Below, piece by piece: positions 51,251-60,292 of a stretch of DNA of 64,000 nucleotides. The position numbers and the translations under genes are program-made. Position 1 is the stretch's first letter. Each line of letters opens with the position of its first letter. Below the pieces are notes generated by a model. It made no database searches. It was given only the letters and a program-made list of their open reading frames with translations, and was not told where the DNA came from. Origin of the DNA: JBJXHN01 sp046233135. Its GTDB lineage: Bacteria; Pseudomonadota; Alphaproteobacteria; Rhodospirillales; Rhodospirillaceae. Location: contig JBJXHN010000007.1 in assembly GCA_046233135.1 (NCBI GenBank), positions 259,426-323,425 on the forward strand, read 5' to 3'.

Positions 51251-53245
51251 TCAGCCCCCCGATCGGAAGGGAACGACGCGGGCCGACGGAGAATGAAGAT
51301 CGCCTCCGTCCCTGCGTCCCCCGATGGCCGAGGCATTGGCTGCCGGTTCGGCGGGCACCAGGATATCGGCGGGCAGCACCAGACGGAAGCAGGTTCCCGG
51401 GGGTGGGCAGGCCGGCTCGGCGGTCAGCTGGCCGCCATGCAAGGCCGCAACCCGACGGCACAGGGTCAGGCCGATACCCGATCCGGGGTAGGTCTGGCGG
51501 GAGTTGAGGCGCAGGAAGGGCAGGAAGACTTTTTCCAGACTGTCGTCGGGAATGCCGATGCCGTTGTCGGTCACGGTGATGGACAGGCCGGCGGCGTCGA
51601 TATCGGCCGCGATGCGGATCACCGGCGGGCGGTCCGGGGCGCGGAATTTCAGGGCATTATGCAGCAGGTTTCGGAACAGCGAGGTCAACAGGCTGGAATC
51701 GCCGCGGATCGTGGGCAGGGGGGCGATCTGGATGCGGGCATTGCTGCTCAGCGATGGCGGCATGGCCTCGCGGATTTCGGCGAGCATCTCGTTCAGATCG
51801 CAGGGCTCCGCCTCTCCGGAAGCGGCGCTGTGCCGGGCCTGTTCCAGCAAGGCATTGACCAGCTCGTTCAGTTGCTTGCCGTTGGCGATGACAAAGGACA
51901 GGTATTCGCGGGCTTCCGGATCATCGGCCAGCCCCTCGCGCCGTTCCAGCAACTGGCTGAAGCCGACGATATTGCGCAGCGGTTCGCGCAGGTCATGGGC
52001 GGCGGCGAAGGCGTAGCGTTCCAGTTCGGCGTTGGAGGCGGCCAGGGCGTCGGCGGTTTCCCGCAGGCGCATTTCGTCGTCCTTGGCCTGGGTGATGTTT
52101 TCCTCGAACGCCACATGGCAGAGCACCCGGTCGTCGTCGCCATGAACCGGGACCACGTGGTTGCGCGTCCAGTATGGCGTTCCGTCGGCCCGGCGATTGA
52201 GGAACTCGCCAGTCCAGACAGCGCCGCTGTCGATGGTGCGCCACAGGTCCGCCGACGCCCGCTGGTGGTTCTCGGTGGTGGTGTCAAAGGCCAGCTCACG
52301 CACATGCCGGCCCCGCAGCTCTTCGGGCCGGAAACCGGCGTCCTTGGCGATCTGGGCGTTGGCGAACTGGATGATGCCGGAAGGGTCGGTGATCAGAATG
52401 CCAATGGGCGTGCGCTCCAGGGCTTCCAGCAGGACCTGGCGTTCCGCATGGGCGCGGTGCAGGGCCGTCGAGTCCTGGGCAATCATCACCGCCCCCAGCA
52501 CCCGACCGCTGCTGTCCCGGTCGGGCAGGAAGGAGCAGACCAGCCGCAGCACCGGACGCTCTTCCCCCACTGCCGCTGCCGTCGCCGTCGCGCCGGCGAT
52601 GGCGGACATGTCGGAGTCGTCATCGTGCGTCAGCCGGCGGGGCGGGGGCAGGACCCGCAAATCCACGCCATTGACCGGTGTGCCCTGGCAGGCAAGCGCA
52701 ATGGCTTCCCGGGCCAGACCGCGATCTTCAGGCACCATGAACGAGGCCAGCATTCCGTCTTCCGGATGGCCGAGGCTATGGCGGCCGAGGCGGGCCAGGG
52801 CCGGGCTCAGCCGGCGGATGCGGCCGCGCACGTCCACCGTGGCGATGGGCAGGTCGATGTCGTCAATGAATTGCTGCGCGGCCCGGCGGCTCAGCCGGTT
52901 CAGGCTGTGGCGCAGGTGGGCGGTCATCCAGCCGATGGCCGGCAGGGTCAGGACATTGACCATCATCTTCGCCAGATTGGTATCGGTGAAGACGAGCGGG
53001 AGCAGGCTGGTGGAAAAGAAGCTGGCGGCGTGGGCCAGACTGAGCAGCGCGGCGGTCAATCCGGCGCCATACCCGGCCCGGAAGCCGGCAAAAGCCACCG
53101 TAACGGCCAGGAACAGCTGCGGATTCGGTATGGGAACGTGCAGCCGCACGGCCAGCGGTATGGCGCCCACCATCACGATGGTCGGCGTCAATGCAATAGC
53201 CAGCACCCGGAACCGTGCCGGCCACGGGTCGTCTCTGTGTTCCAT
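51251..53245 (-). CDS. membrane PAS sensor histidine kinase
   Basis: 664 aa from the ATG at 53245, directly behind GGAGGAAGGAG. Four TM helices between about 14 and 110 (DUF4118-like array), a PAS domain (about 122-265), a second PAS (about 268-385) with NRRADGTPYWTRNH, then HisKA with H417 in AAAHDLREPLRN and an HATPase_c domain (NLLHNALKF, DNGIGIPDD, GSGIGLTLCRR). No receiver domain is fused or adjacent. AAAHDLREPLR is the Cph1/HisKA form. Signal unknown. The sugar kinase follows on the same strand with a 25-bp gap. Confidence 0.92.
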   Translation of the reverse strand: MEHRDDPWPARFRVLAIALTPTIVMVGAIPLAVRLHVPIPNPQLFLAVTVAFAGFRAGYGAGLTAALLSLAHAASFFSTSLLPLVFTDTNLAKMMVNVLTLPAIGWMTAHLRHSLNRLSRRAAQQFIDDIDLPIATVDVRGRIRRLSPALARLGRHSLGHPEDGMLASFMVPEDRGLAREAIALACQGTPVNGVDLRVLPPPRRLTHDDDSDMSAIAGATATAAAVGEERPVLRLVCSFLPDRDSSGRVLGAVMIAQDSTALHRAHAERQVLLEALERTPIGILITDPSGIIQFANAQIAKDAGFRPEELRGRHVRELAFDTTTENHQRASADLWRTIDSGAVWTGEFLNRRADGTPYWTRNHVVPVHGDDDRVLCHVAFEENITQAKDDEMRLRETADALAASNAELERYAFAAAHDLREPLRNIVGFSQLLERREGLADDPEAREYLSFVIANGKQLNELVNALLEQARHSAASGEAEPCDLNEMLAEIREAMPPSLSSNARIQIAPLPTIRGDSSLLTSLFRNLLHNALKFRAPDRPPVIRIAADIDAAGLSITVTDNGIGIPDDSLEKVFLPFLRLNSRQTYPGSGIGLTLCRRVAALHGGQLTAEPACPPPGTCFRLVLPADILVPAEPAANASAIGGRRDGGDLHSPSARVVPFRSGG

Positions 53246-53456
53246 CTCCTTCCTCCACCGGAAACGTCGGCGGGTCCATGCCTGTTTCCGGAAGATCAAA
53301 CCTGCATTTTTCTTGCGTTTTTCAAACTATGCCACGCGAATGACGCCGGTGCATTAACCAAAATCGCACCGGACGTTGGCCTGGTGCGCATGGAAAAGCC
53401 GAAAATTGGTCAGCGGTCGGTCGGATCAGGCTTGGCCAGATCGCGCTTGGCCCAGA

Positions 53457-53816
53457 TCAAGCTTGAACGGAGTCGTCTTCCGTCAGATAGGCCGCCGTAT
53501 TCACAGCCGGTGGATTGACGCCGTCGCCGCAATACAGCTGATGCAGGGTATACAGAACGGCCGTGGCTTCCGGACCCTTCAGGGAATAAAAGATGGTCTG
53601 GGCTTCCCGACGGGTCTGCACCAGTTCGTCCCGGCGCAAGCGAGCCAAATGCTGGGACAGGGCGGACTGAGACAGACCGATCCGTTTCTCCAGCTCGCCG
53701 ACACTCATTTCCTGGCGCAGCAGCTGGCACAGGATGAGCAGGCGGTGTTCATTGCTCATAGCCTTCAGCACCGCGCTGCCGCGGCGCGCGTTATTCTGGA
53801 ACTGTTCAAGGTCCAT
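53457..53816 (-). CDS. ArsR-family regulator of the SqrR/BigR sulfide-sensing group
   Basis: 119 aa from the ATG at 53816; a TTG five codons earlier is an alternative. Winged HTH with VGELEKRIGLSQSALSQHLARLRRDEL and the wing EAQTIFYSL. It keeps two cysteines, C30 (LILCQL) and C96 (QLYCGD), 66 residues apart, the same distance as C41 and C107 of Rhodobacter SqrR that form the polysulfide bridge. Family role: repress sulfide-detoxification genes until reactive sulfur appears. Two palindromes separate it from the RND pump operon upstream. Its target is not obvious in this window. Confidence 0.85.
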   Translation of the reverse strand: MDLEQFQNNARRGSAVLKAMSNEHRLLILCQLLRQEMSVGELEKRIGLSQSALSQHLARLRRDELVQTRREAQTIFYSLKGPEATAVLYTLHQLYCGDGVNPPAVNTAAYLTEDDSVQA

Positions 53817-53888
53817 CAGGGGCACGTCCAAAAAGAAAGGGAACCCCTAATTCTAGGGGGCTGGACCCGAAGGAGACAAGCCTTTCTC

Positions 53889-53942
53889 TACAGTATCGAG
53901 CGGAAAAGTGGGTACAGGTTTTCCGGTCCACTCGATACTGTA
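53889..53942. repeat. dispersed palindromic element (also at 45001-45044)
   Basis: Outer perfect 12-bp stem TACAGTATCGAG with CTCGATACTGTA, inner 7-bp CGGAAAA with TTTTCCG, 11-nt loop GTGGGTACAGG and an asymmetric GTCCA, matching the copy at 45001. It lies between the RND pump stop and the ArsR gene. Confidence 0.75.
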
Positions 53943-53953
53943 ACTATATGATT

Positions 53954-53993
53954 CTAGATCAAAGTGCCTGCCGTAAAAGGCAGTTTGATCTAG
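53954..53993. terminator. 40-nt hairpin after the RND pump gene
   Basis: CTAGATCAAA and TGCCT pair with AGGCA and TTTGATCTAG, 15 pairs with one G-G mismatch and an 8-nt loop. It lies 20 nt past the RND stop (54014) on the minus strand and 11 bp from the dispersed palindrome. Probably ends the pump operon. Confidence 0.5.
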
Positions 53994-54013
53994 ACGTCGG
54001 GTCGGGCAATTGC

Positions 54014-57000
54014 TCAGGCGCCATCGCTGGTGCTCTCTGCGTGGCCGGCCTGGGCGTCACCGGGAACAAAGGCGGGGGGCTGTACCGGCTTTGCCGGCCG
54101 GCGGCTGCGGCGGCGGGAGCGCAGGACGGAGCGGCCCTCGGCCAGGGATGACAGCAGGATCATCAACGGCGGGATGATGATCAGGGTCAGGATGGCCGAC
54201 AGGGCCAGCCCGCCCAGCACCACCGCCCCCAGGCCGCGATACAGCTCCGACCCCGCTCCCGGGAACAGCACCAGCGGCGCCATGCCGAACAGGCTGGTCA
54301 GGGTGGACATGAAAATCGGCCGCACCCGGTTGCTGGTGGCTTCGACCACCGCATCGGCCATCTTCATGCCTTCCCAGCGCATGTGATGCAGGGTCTGATG
54401 GACCAGCAGGATGGCGTTGTTGACGACGATGCCGGTCAGGATGACGAAGCCCAGCATGGTCAGCATGTCCAGTGGCTGGAAATGGAACAGGTTCAGCAGC
54501 CACAGGCCGATCACCGCCCCCGCCGATGCGGTGGGCACGGTGACCATGATGATCAGCGGATAGGTGAAGCTTTCGAACAGGACGGCCATCACCAGGTAGA
54601 CGATGACCAGGGCCAGCGCCAGGTTCCAGACCATCGCCTGCCAGGCTTCGGTCAGCTTGTCGGCGGTGCCGGACAGCTCCAGGGAGATGCCGGGCGGCAG
54701 GCCCTGGGCCTCCAGCGGGGTGATGACCTGCTGCTGCAGGATCTCCATGGCGCTTTCCAGCGGGATGGTGGCCGCCGGGCGGATCTGCAGGGTGACGGTG
54801 CGCACCCGCTCCAGATGGCGGATTTCGGTGGGACCGGCGGTGACGATGACATCGGCCAGGGCGTTGACCGGCAGGATCAGCCCGCTGCCGGTAACCACCG
54901 GCAGGGCGCCGATGCCCTGGGTGGCGGTGACCTTGTCTTCCAGACCGCGCAAGGTCAGGTCCAGGCGTTCGGCGCCGACGGTGATTTCATCCACCCGCAA
55001 CCCGTCGTTGAAGGCGTCCACCGTTTCGCCGAATGTGCGCACGGTCACGTCGTTGTCGGCCAGCCGGACCAGGTCGGGCACCACGCGGACTTCCGGTGCG
55101 CCCAGCTCCAGGCCGGGGATGGGGCGCAACTGGTTGCCCTGGTCGCGGGGCAGGGCCTGGGCCACGCGGCCGGCGGCCTGCATGGCCACCCCCAGCACGG
55201 TGGCGAGGTCCTGGCCGCTGATGTTGACGTCCACCGCCCGACCACCCCCCACATCGCGCCCGAACAGCGAGGGCTGGGAGATGAAGCCGAAGGTGCCCGG
55301 CTCGCGGAACACCGGACCGGTCAGCACGGGGATCAGCTCGCCGGCGGCCTGTTCCTCGACGGCGGTGGCGCCGACGAAGGCCATGGTGGGCAGGGCGACG
55401 AAGAAGAAGTTGTCGATCTTCGGTGGTTGGCCCGGTTCCCGCTCTGGCCCCGTATCCCGCGCCCACAGGCCCTTCACCGAGTCCTCGATGGACGCGCCGA
55501 TGGATTCGGTGGTGTCCAGGTTGTAGCCCGGCGGCGGCAGGATGACGCCGAAGACCAAGTTGCGGTTCCCTTCGGGCAGGTATTCCAGCTTGGGCAGCAG
55601 CGCCCAGGTGCACAGTCCCGTGGCACCGACCACCACCGCGACCACCAGGGCGGACAGGCTGCGGCTGCGCACGCAGGCCCGGGCCATGCCGATGACAGAG
55701 CGATGGAACAGCCGGCCGAAGCCGTCGATCACCGGGATACGGATCGTCCGGACGTGCTCGCCGCGCTTCACCCGGCCCAGCAGGCGGCGGGCAAGGGCGG
55801 GGATGACGGTGACCGCAACCACCAGGGACAGGCAGACCGACACGCTGATGGCCACGGCGATGTCGCGGAACAGCTGGCCCACCTCCAGTTCCAGGGTCAG
55901 GATCGGGATGAACACCATCACCGTGGTCAGGGCGGACACCAGGATCGCCCCCCACACCTGCTTGGCCCCCTGATAGGCGGCCTCGGCCCGGGGTTTTCCG
56001 CTTTCGCGCAAGCGGTAGATGTTTTCAAGCACGACGATGGCGGCATCCACCACCATGCCGACGGCAAAGGCGATGCCGGCCAGCGACACCACGTTCAGCG
56101 ACCGGCCGAGCATGGCCATGCCGACGAAGGCGCCGATCACCGAAACGGGAATGCCCAGGGTGACCACCAGGGTCGGCCCCATGGAACGCAGGAACAGCAG
56201 CAGGATCGCGGCCGCCAGCGCCCCGCCCACATAGATGTTCTGGATCACCAGATCGATGGCGCTGTCGATGTAGATGGTCTCGTCGTAGACCTGGGTCAGG
56301 TACAGGTTCTGCTCCGCCAGCGCTCCGGCGTTCAGGTCGGCGACGGCGGCGCGGATACCCTTCATCGTCTCGATGACATTGGCGCCGGTTTCGCGCACCG
56401 CATTCATCGCCAGGGCGTAGTCGGACAGATAGCGGATGGCGGCCGACTGGTCCTTGTAGTCATAGGCGACATGGGCGATATCGCCGATCCGCACCCGTGC
56501 CAGCCCGAACCCGCTTCCGGTATCGTCGGAGCGCACCACCACGTCGCCCACGATCTCCGGCGTGGTGAACTGGCCTTCCACACGCACCGTGTAGCGGCGC
56601 TTGCCCTCGTCCACATTGCCGGCGGACAGCGAGACGTTGGCGGTGCGCAGAGCGTCCACGACGTCGGGCACGGTCAGGTGATAGGCGGCCATGCGCTCCG
56701 GGTCGATGGTTACCCGCATCTCGCGCTCGACACCGCCGTAGATGTTGACGCGCGAAACCCCGGACACCCGTTCCAGCCGGTCGCGGATCACGTCGTCGGC
56801 GAAGTCGCCGTAGTGGTGGGCGGGGGTGGTGTTGCCCGGCTTGCGCCGCAGGATGAACCAGGCGATGGCCTGATCGTCGGAACCGGAGGTGGACAGAGTC
56901 GGCTCGTCGGCTTCTTCCGGATAGCTGGACACCCGGTCCAGGCGGTTGGCCACCAGCAGCAGGGCCTTGTCCATGTTCTGGCCCGGCCCGAACTCCAGGG

Positions 57001-57274
57001 TGATCGAGGCTCTTCCCCGCTCGGCGCTGGACGACATTTCCCGCACGCCTTCCAGGCCCTTCAGCACCTCTTCCTGCTGGTTGACCAGTTCGCGTTCCAC
57101 TTCGGCCGGGGCGGCACCGAACCATTCGGTTTCGATGGTGATGACCGGTTCGCGCACGTCCGGAGTCAGCTGGATGGGAATGGTGGTCAGACCGACCGCG
57201 CCGAACATGACCACCATCAGCACGGCGGCGATCACCGCCGTGGGGCGGGAAATGGAAGTGCGGATCAGGTCCAT
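54014..57274 (-). CDS. RND efflux transporter (AcrB/HAE1 family)
   Basis: 1086 aa. Typical opening MDLIRTSISRPTAVIAAVLMVVM with TM1, a PAPAEVE-type block (FGAAPAEVERELVNQQEEVL), and the TM4 proton-relay aspartates in GMVVDAAIVVLENIYR. TM7-12 in the second half (YLVMAVLFESFTYPLIIMV; GIVVNNAILLVHQTLHHM). Trimeric proton-driven exporter in the inner membrane, taking substrates from the periplasm to an outer membrane channel. The adaptor gene lies 73 bp upstream; no TolC-like gene is present. The substrate range (drugs or metals) cannot be told; the HAE1-like NNAI motif favours organic compounds. Confidence 0.94.
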   Translation of the reverse strand: MDLIRTSISRPTAVIAAVLMVVMFGAVGLTTIPIQLTPDVREPVITIETEWFGAAPAEVERELVNQQEEVLKGLEGVREMSSSAERGRASITLEFGPGQNMDKALLLVANRLDRVSSYPEEADEPTLSTSGSDDQAIAWFILRRKPGNTTPAHHYGDFADDVIRDRLERVSGVSRVNIYGGVEREMRVTIDPERMAAYHLTVPDVVDALRTANVSLSAGNVDEGKRRYTVRVEGQFTTPEIVGDVVVRSDDTGSGFGLARVRIGDIAHVAYDYKDQSAAIRYLSDYALAMNAVRETGANVIETMKGIRAAVADLNAGALAEQNLYLTQVYDETIYIDSAIDLVIQNIYVGGALAAAILLLFLRSMGPTLVVTLGIPVSVIGAFVGMAMLGRSLNVVSLAGIAFAVGMVVDAAIVVLENIYRLRESGKPRAEAAYQGAKQVWGAILVSALTTVMVFIPILTLELEVGQLFRDIAVAISVSVCLSLVVAVTVIPALARRLLGRVKRGEHVRTIRIPVIDGFGRLFHRSVIGMARACVRSRSLSALVVAVVVGATGLCTWALLPKLEYLPEGNRNLVFGVILPPPGYNLDTTESIGASIEDSVKGLWARDTGPEREPGQPPKIDNFFFVALPTMAFVGATAVEEQAAGELIPVLTGPVFREPGTFGFISQPSLFGRDVGGGRAVDVNISGQDLATVLGVAMQAAGRVAQALPRDQGNQLRPIPGLELGAPEVRVVPDLVRLADNDVTVRTFGETVDAFNDGLRVDEITVGAERLDLTLRGLEDKVTATQGIGALPVVTGSGLILPVNALADVIVTAGPTEIRHLERVRTVTLQIRPAATIPLESAMEILQQQVITPLEAQGLPPGISLELSGTADKLTEAWQAMVWNLALALVIVYLVMAVLFESFTYPLIIMVTVPTASAGAVIGLWLLNLFHFQPLDMLTMLGFVILTGIVVNNAILLVHQTLHHMRWEGMKMADAVVEATSNRVRPIFMSTLTSLFGMAPLVLFPGAGSELYRGLGAVVLGGLALSAILTLIIIPPLMILLSSLAEGRSVLRSRRRSRRPAKPVQPPAFVPGDAQAGHAESTSDGA

Positions 57275-57347
57275 GACCGGGGCTCCTGAGGAAGGACGGG
57301 GCGGCGGATCGGGTCGGGAGGGGCGGGCAGGGGCCGTGGGCAGGGGA

Positions 57348-58532
57348 TCAGGAAGGGTTGTCCGGGGGGCTGCCGCCTTCGGCCGGCGCAGCGTCGTTGG
57401 GTACCACCGGCTGGCCGGGCCGCAGGCGTTCGTTGCCCCGGATCACCGTCACGTCCCCCGGCGCGAGGCCGGACACCACCTCGAACCGGTTGCCGATGGC
57501 CCGCCCCAGGGTGACCGGGCGGATCTGTGCCGTGCCTTCGGCGACCACGAAGACGATATCGCCCTGCGGACCGGCCACGACCGCATCCTTGTGTACGCTC
57601 AGCACCTCTGCCCGGCCGTCGACGGGGATGTGCAGGGTGACGCTCTGGTTGGCGGCATGGTGGGCGGAGGCATCGGGATCGAAAGCCCCCACCGGATCGA
57701 AGCGGACCAGCCGGGTGCGGGTGCGGGGGTTTTCGCTGGGGACCACGGCGCGCACTTTGGCCCGCTCCACCCCCGGCAGGGCGACCCGGACCTCTACCCC
57801 CGGGGCCAGGCCGTTCAGCAGGGCATAGGGCACGTCCGCCTCCAGTTCCATGTCCCGGTCGTTGACCAGCGAGACGACGGCCGCGCCGATGGGCACATAG
57901 GAGCCCACCTCCGTATGCCGCTCGCTGATCACGCCGGGGTAGGGCGCGCGGATGACGGCGTCGGCCAGATCCACATCGGTCAGGGCGATGGCGGCCCTGG
58001 CCCGGGCCAGGGCCGCTTCGGCGGTCTGTACCGCGCCGGCGGCTTCTTCGACCGTGCGGCGCTGGTCGTCATATTTGCCCTGGCTGAAGGCGGCGGATTT
58101 GCGCAAGCGGACCAGCCGGCTCATTTCCTGCTCCGCCCTGGCCAGCCGGGCCTGGGCCTCGGCCAGCCCGGCCGAGGCGGCGGAGGCATCGGCCTCGGCC
58201 AGGGTGCGGGCCAGGGTCAGGGTCTGGCGGTCGAGCGTGGCGAGCACATCGCCGGCCTCTACCCGGTCTCCCACCCGCGCCGGGAAGCTTTCCACCAGGC
58301 CGGGGGTGCGGGCCGCCACCACGCCGGCCTGGCGGGCCACCAGCCGGCCGATCAGCGGGGTGGTCTGGCTGGCCTCGACGGCGCGGACGGTATCGACCCC
58401 CACCGGGGTGGCGGGGGCCTGGGCAGCAGCGGGCGAGGGACCGGCGGGGCCGGGCACGACTCCGAGTCCCGCCAGGGAAAGGCAAAGGGCGGAAACCAGG
58501 GCGAGCACGCGCGAGGGTCGCGGGGCGGACAT
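57348..58532 (-). CDS. RND efflux periplasmic adaptor (membrane fusion protein)
   Basis: 394 aa. Signal peptide (RVLALVSALCLSLAGLGVV, cleavage near AAAQ). Lipoyl-like half motifs GVVAARTPGLVESFPARVGDRVEAGDVLATLD (abridged by reading as two pieces) flank an alpha-helical hairpin of Ala-rich heptads (about 118-190). Then GVISERHTEVGSYVPIG and beta-barrel and membrane-proximal domains. It bridges the inner-membrane pump encoded 73 bp downstream to an outer-membrane channel. No lipobox Cys, so it is soluble or anchored by other means. Confidence 0.92.
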   Translation of the reverse strand: MSAPRPSRVLALVSALCLSLAGLGVVPGPAGPSPAAAQAPATPVGVDTVRAVEASQTTPLIGRLVARQAGVVAARTPGLVESFPARVGDRVEAGDVLATLDRQTLTLARTLAEADASAASAGLAEAQARLARAEQEMSRLVRLRKSAAFSQGKYDDQRRTVEEAAGAVQTAEAALARARAAIALTDVDLADAVIRAPYPGVISERHTEVGSYVPIGAAVVSLVNDRDMELEADVPYALLNGLAPGVEVRVALPGVERAKVRAVVPSENPRTRTRLVRFDPVGAFDPDASAHHAANQSVTLHIPVDGRAEVLSVHKDAVVAGPQGDIVFVVAEGTAQIRPVTLGRAIGNRFEVVSGLAPGDVTVIRGNERLRPGQPVVPNDAAPAEGGSPPDNPS

Positions 58533-58889
58533 GGGGTGTTCCTAATACCGATGTGTCGGGCCGACGGGGCGGGGCTGAAACAGGGTGCCGGAACGGTTCC
58601 CTGCCCCCATCGCAATACCGCATCGGGTTGCTCGGAGCCAGCGTTTCCTAAACTCATCGGTTCAGTCGGGCGAGCGTTCCACCGGAACGCCGATGGGGAT
58701 ATCACGGTTGTTGGCGCATTCCTCGACCTTCGTCACTCTTGCTTGCATCACCGGTTCCTGAAATAAATGAGTCGCAAGAACCGGATAAAGGCCTGACAGC
58801 CGGTCATTCCCGAGGACACCCGCCCCCATGGACCGGGGGCGCGGCGGGAACAAGGCCACACCGTTCGGCCAAGGGATTTGGGAGGATCC

Positions 58890-59819
58890 ATGACCACATT
58901 GCTCGTGTCGCACCACGCCTGTATCGACCATGATACGGGTAGTTTCCACCCGGAATGCCCGGACCGCTTGCGGGCGGTCCAGCGGATTCTGGAGACCGAG
59001 GAGTTCATGATGCTCCATCGGGAGGAGGCGCCGCACGTGACGCGGGAGCAACTCATGCGTGTTCATCCCATGTCCCATATCGACAGTATCCTCGATCACG
59101 TGCCGCGCGAAGGGCATCATCATCTGGACGGCGATACGGTGCTGTCGCCGGACAGTGGCGAGGCGGCCTTGCGGGCGGCCGGCGGCATTGTCCAGGCGGT
59201 GGACGAAGTGATGTCCAAGGAAGTGCGCAACGCTTTCGTCGCGGTGCGCCCGCCCGGCCACCACGCCGAGCTGCACACGGCCATGGGCTTCTGCCTTTTC
59301 AACAACGCCGCCATCGGCGCCTTTCATGCCCGCGCCCAATGGGGGCTGGAACGGGTGGCCGTGGTGGACTGGGACGTGCACCACGGCAACGGCACCCAGC
59401 ATATCTTCTGGGACCATCCCGGGATGTTCTATGCCTCCACCCACGAGGCGCATACCTTCCCCAACACCGGCTTCGTTCATGAAACGGGTGGTCACGACAA
59501 CATCGTCAATTGCCCGCTGACCCCGAACAGCGGCTCGGACGAGTTCCGCGAAGCCATGGATGTGCGCCTGCTGCCGGCCCTGCGGGATTTCAAGCCCGAT
59601 CTGATCATCATCAGCGCCGGTTTCGATGGCCATGCGCGCGATCCCATGGCCGGCCTGAATTTGCAGGTGGCCGATTTCGAATGGGCCACCCGCCGTATCC
59701 TCGATCTGGCCAACGAGATCTGCGACGATCGGGTGATTTCGGTGCTGGAGGGCGGATACGACATCACCGCCCTTGCGGCCTGTGTCTCCACCCACGTGCG
59801 CACGCTGATGGAGCATTGA
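58890..59819 (+). CDS. second deacetylase-fold enzyme (class II HDAC-like)
   Basis: 309 aa from the ATG at 58890, with GGGAGG ahead. Opening HHACIDHDTGSFHPECPDRL, the paired histidines of RPPGHHAE (H124-H125), zinc ligands in DWDVHHGNGTQ (D160, D162, H164) and SAGFDGHARDP (D246), and GGYD near the end. This set is the class II HDAC/acetylpolyamine amidohydrolase pattern and closer to eukaryotic HDAC6 or HDAC10 than the enzyme at 2953. Removes acetyl or longer acyl groups from lysine or amines. Divergent from the adaptor gene of the RND pump. Confidence 0.92.
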   Translation: MTTLLVSHHACIDHDTGSFHPECPDRLRAVQRILETEEFMMLHREEAPHVTREQLMRVHPMSHIDSILDHVPREGHHHLDGDTVLSPDSGEAALRAAGGIVQAVDEVMSKEVRNAFVAVRPPGHHAELHTAMGFCLFNNAAIGAFHARAQWGLERVAVVDWDVHHGNGTQHIFWDHPGMFYASTHEAHTFPNTGFVHETGGHDNIVNCPLTPNSGSDEFREAMDVRLLPALRDFKPDLIIISAGFDGHARDPMAGLNLQVADFEWATRRILDLANEICDDRVISVLEGGYDITALAACVSTHVRTLMEH

Positions 59820-59932
59820 GGGCCGCTCTCCGGGATTCTTTTTTCGTTATGTAACCCGGGCTACAGACCGCGGTCGGGGCGGACTTCTAGGGTGGGGGTG
59901 TTCTTGATCCACCCCCTCTGGGAGACACCCTG

Positions 59933-60259
59933 ATGGAAAAGCTGCGTCTGTTTCTGGATACCCACGACACCGCCACCGGCACCTTCCCCGACGGCCTGAC
60001 GGCTGATCAGTTCACGGCCTTCTACGGCCAATACCGCACCGCTTGCGCTGCCGAAGGGGTGGTGCCCCTGCAAGTGCATCTGGGGCTGGCGGACGGCCGG
60101 GCCTTCTGCCTGTCGCTTGCTCCCGATGCCGAAGCGGTGCAGCGCGCCCACGAACGGGTGGGCCTGCCCTTCCACACCATCACCGAAGTCTGCACCGCCA
60201 GTCCGGGCGACCTGTATTTCAGCGCCGCCGTCAGCGCGGCATCCTCGGCGGCGGCCTGA
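59933..60259 (+). CDS. DUF4242-like small protein
   Basis: 108 aa. MEKLRLFLDTHDTATGTFP, DGLTADQFTAFYGQY, then LADGRAFCLSLAPDAEAVQRAHERVGLPFHTITEV fits the DUF4242 ferredoxin-like fold, small proteins of 80-110 residues some of which bind nickel. GGGAG sits ahead of the ATG at 59933. It leads a rightward unit with a diheme peroxidase (33 bp gap) and a Crp-type regulator, so it may serve redox or metal homeostasis. Assignment by pattern only. Confidence 0.65.
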   Translation: MEKLRLFLDTHDTATGTFPDGLTADQFTAFYGQYRTACAAEGVVPLQVHLGLADGRAFCLSLAPDAEAVQRAHERVGLPFHTITEVCTASPGDLYFSAAVSAASSAAA

Positions 60260-60292
60260 GCGGGCGGCGGGCGGGCAGGGGAGGGCAAGGCG

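Noticed and set aside
54383..57289. 968-codon open frame opposite the RND pump
   Set aside because: Shadow of the pump gene; the translation is His/Gly/Gln repeats typical of antisense frames in GC-rich DNA.
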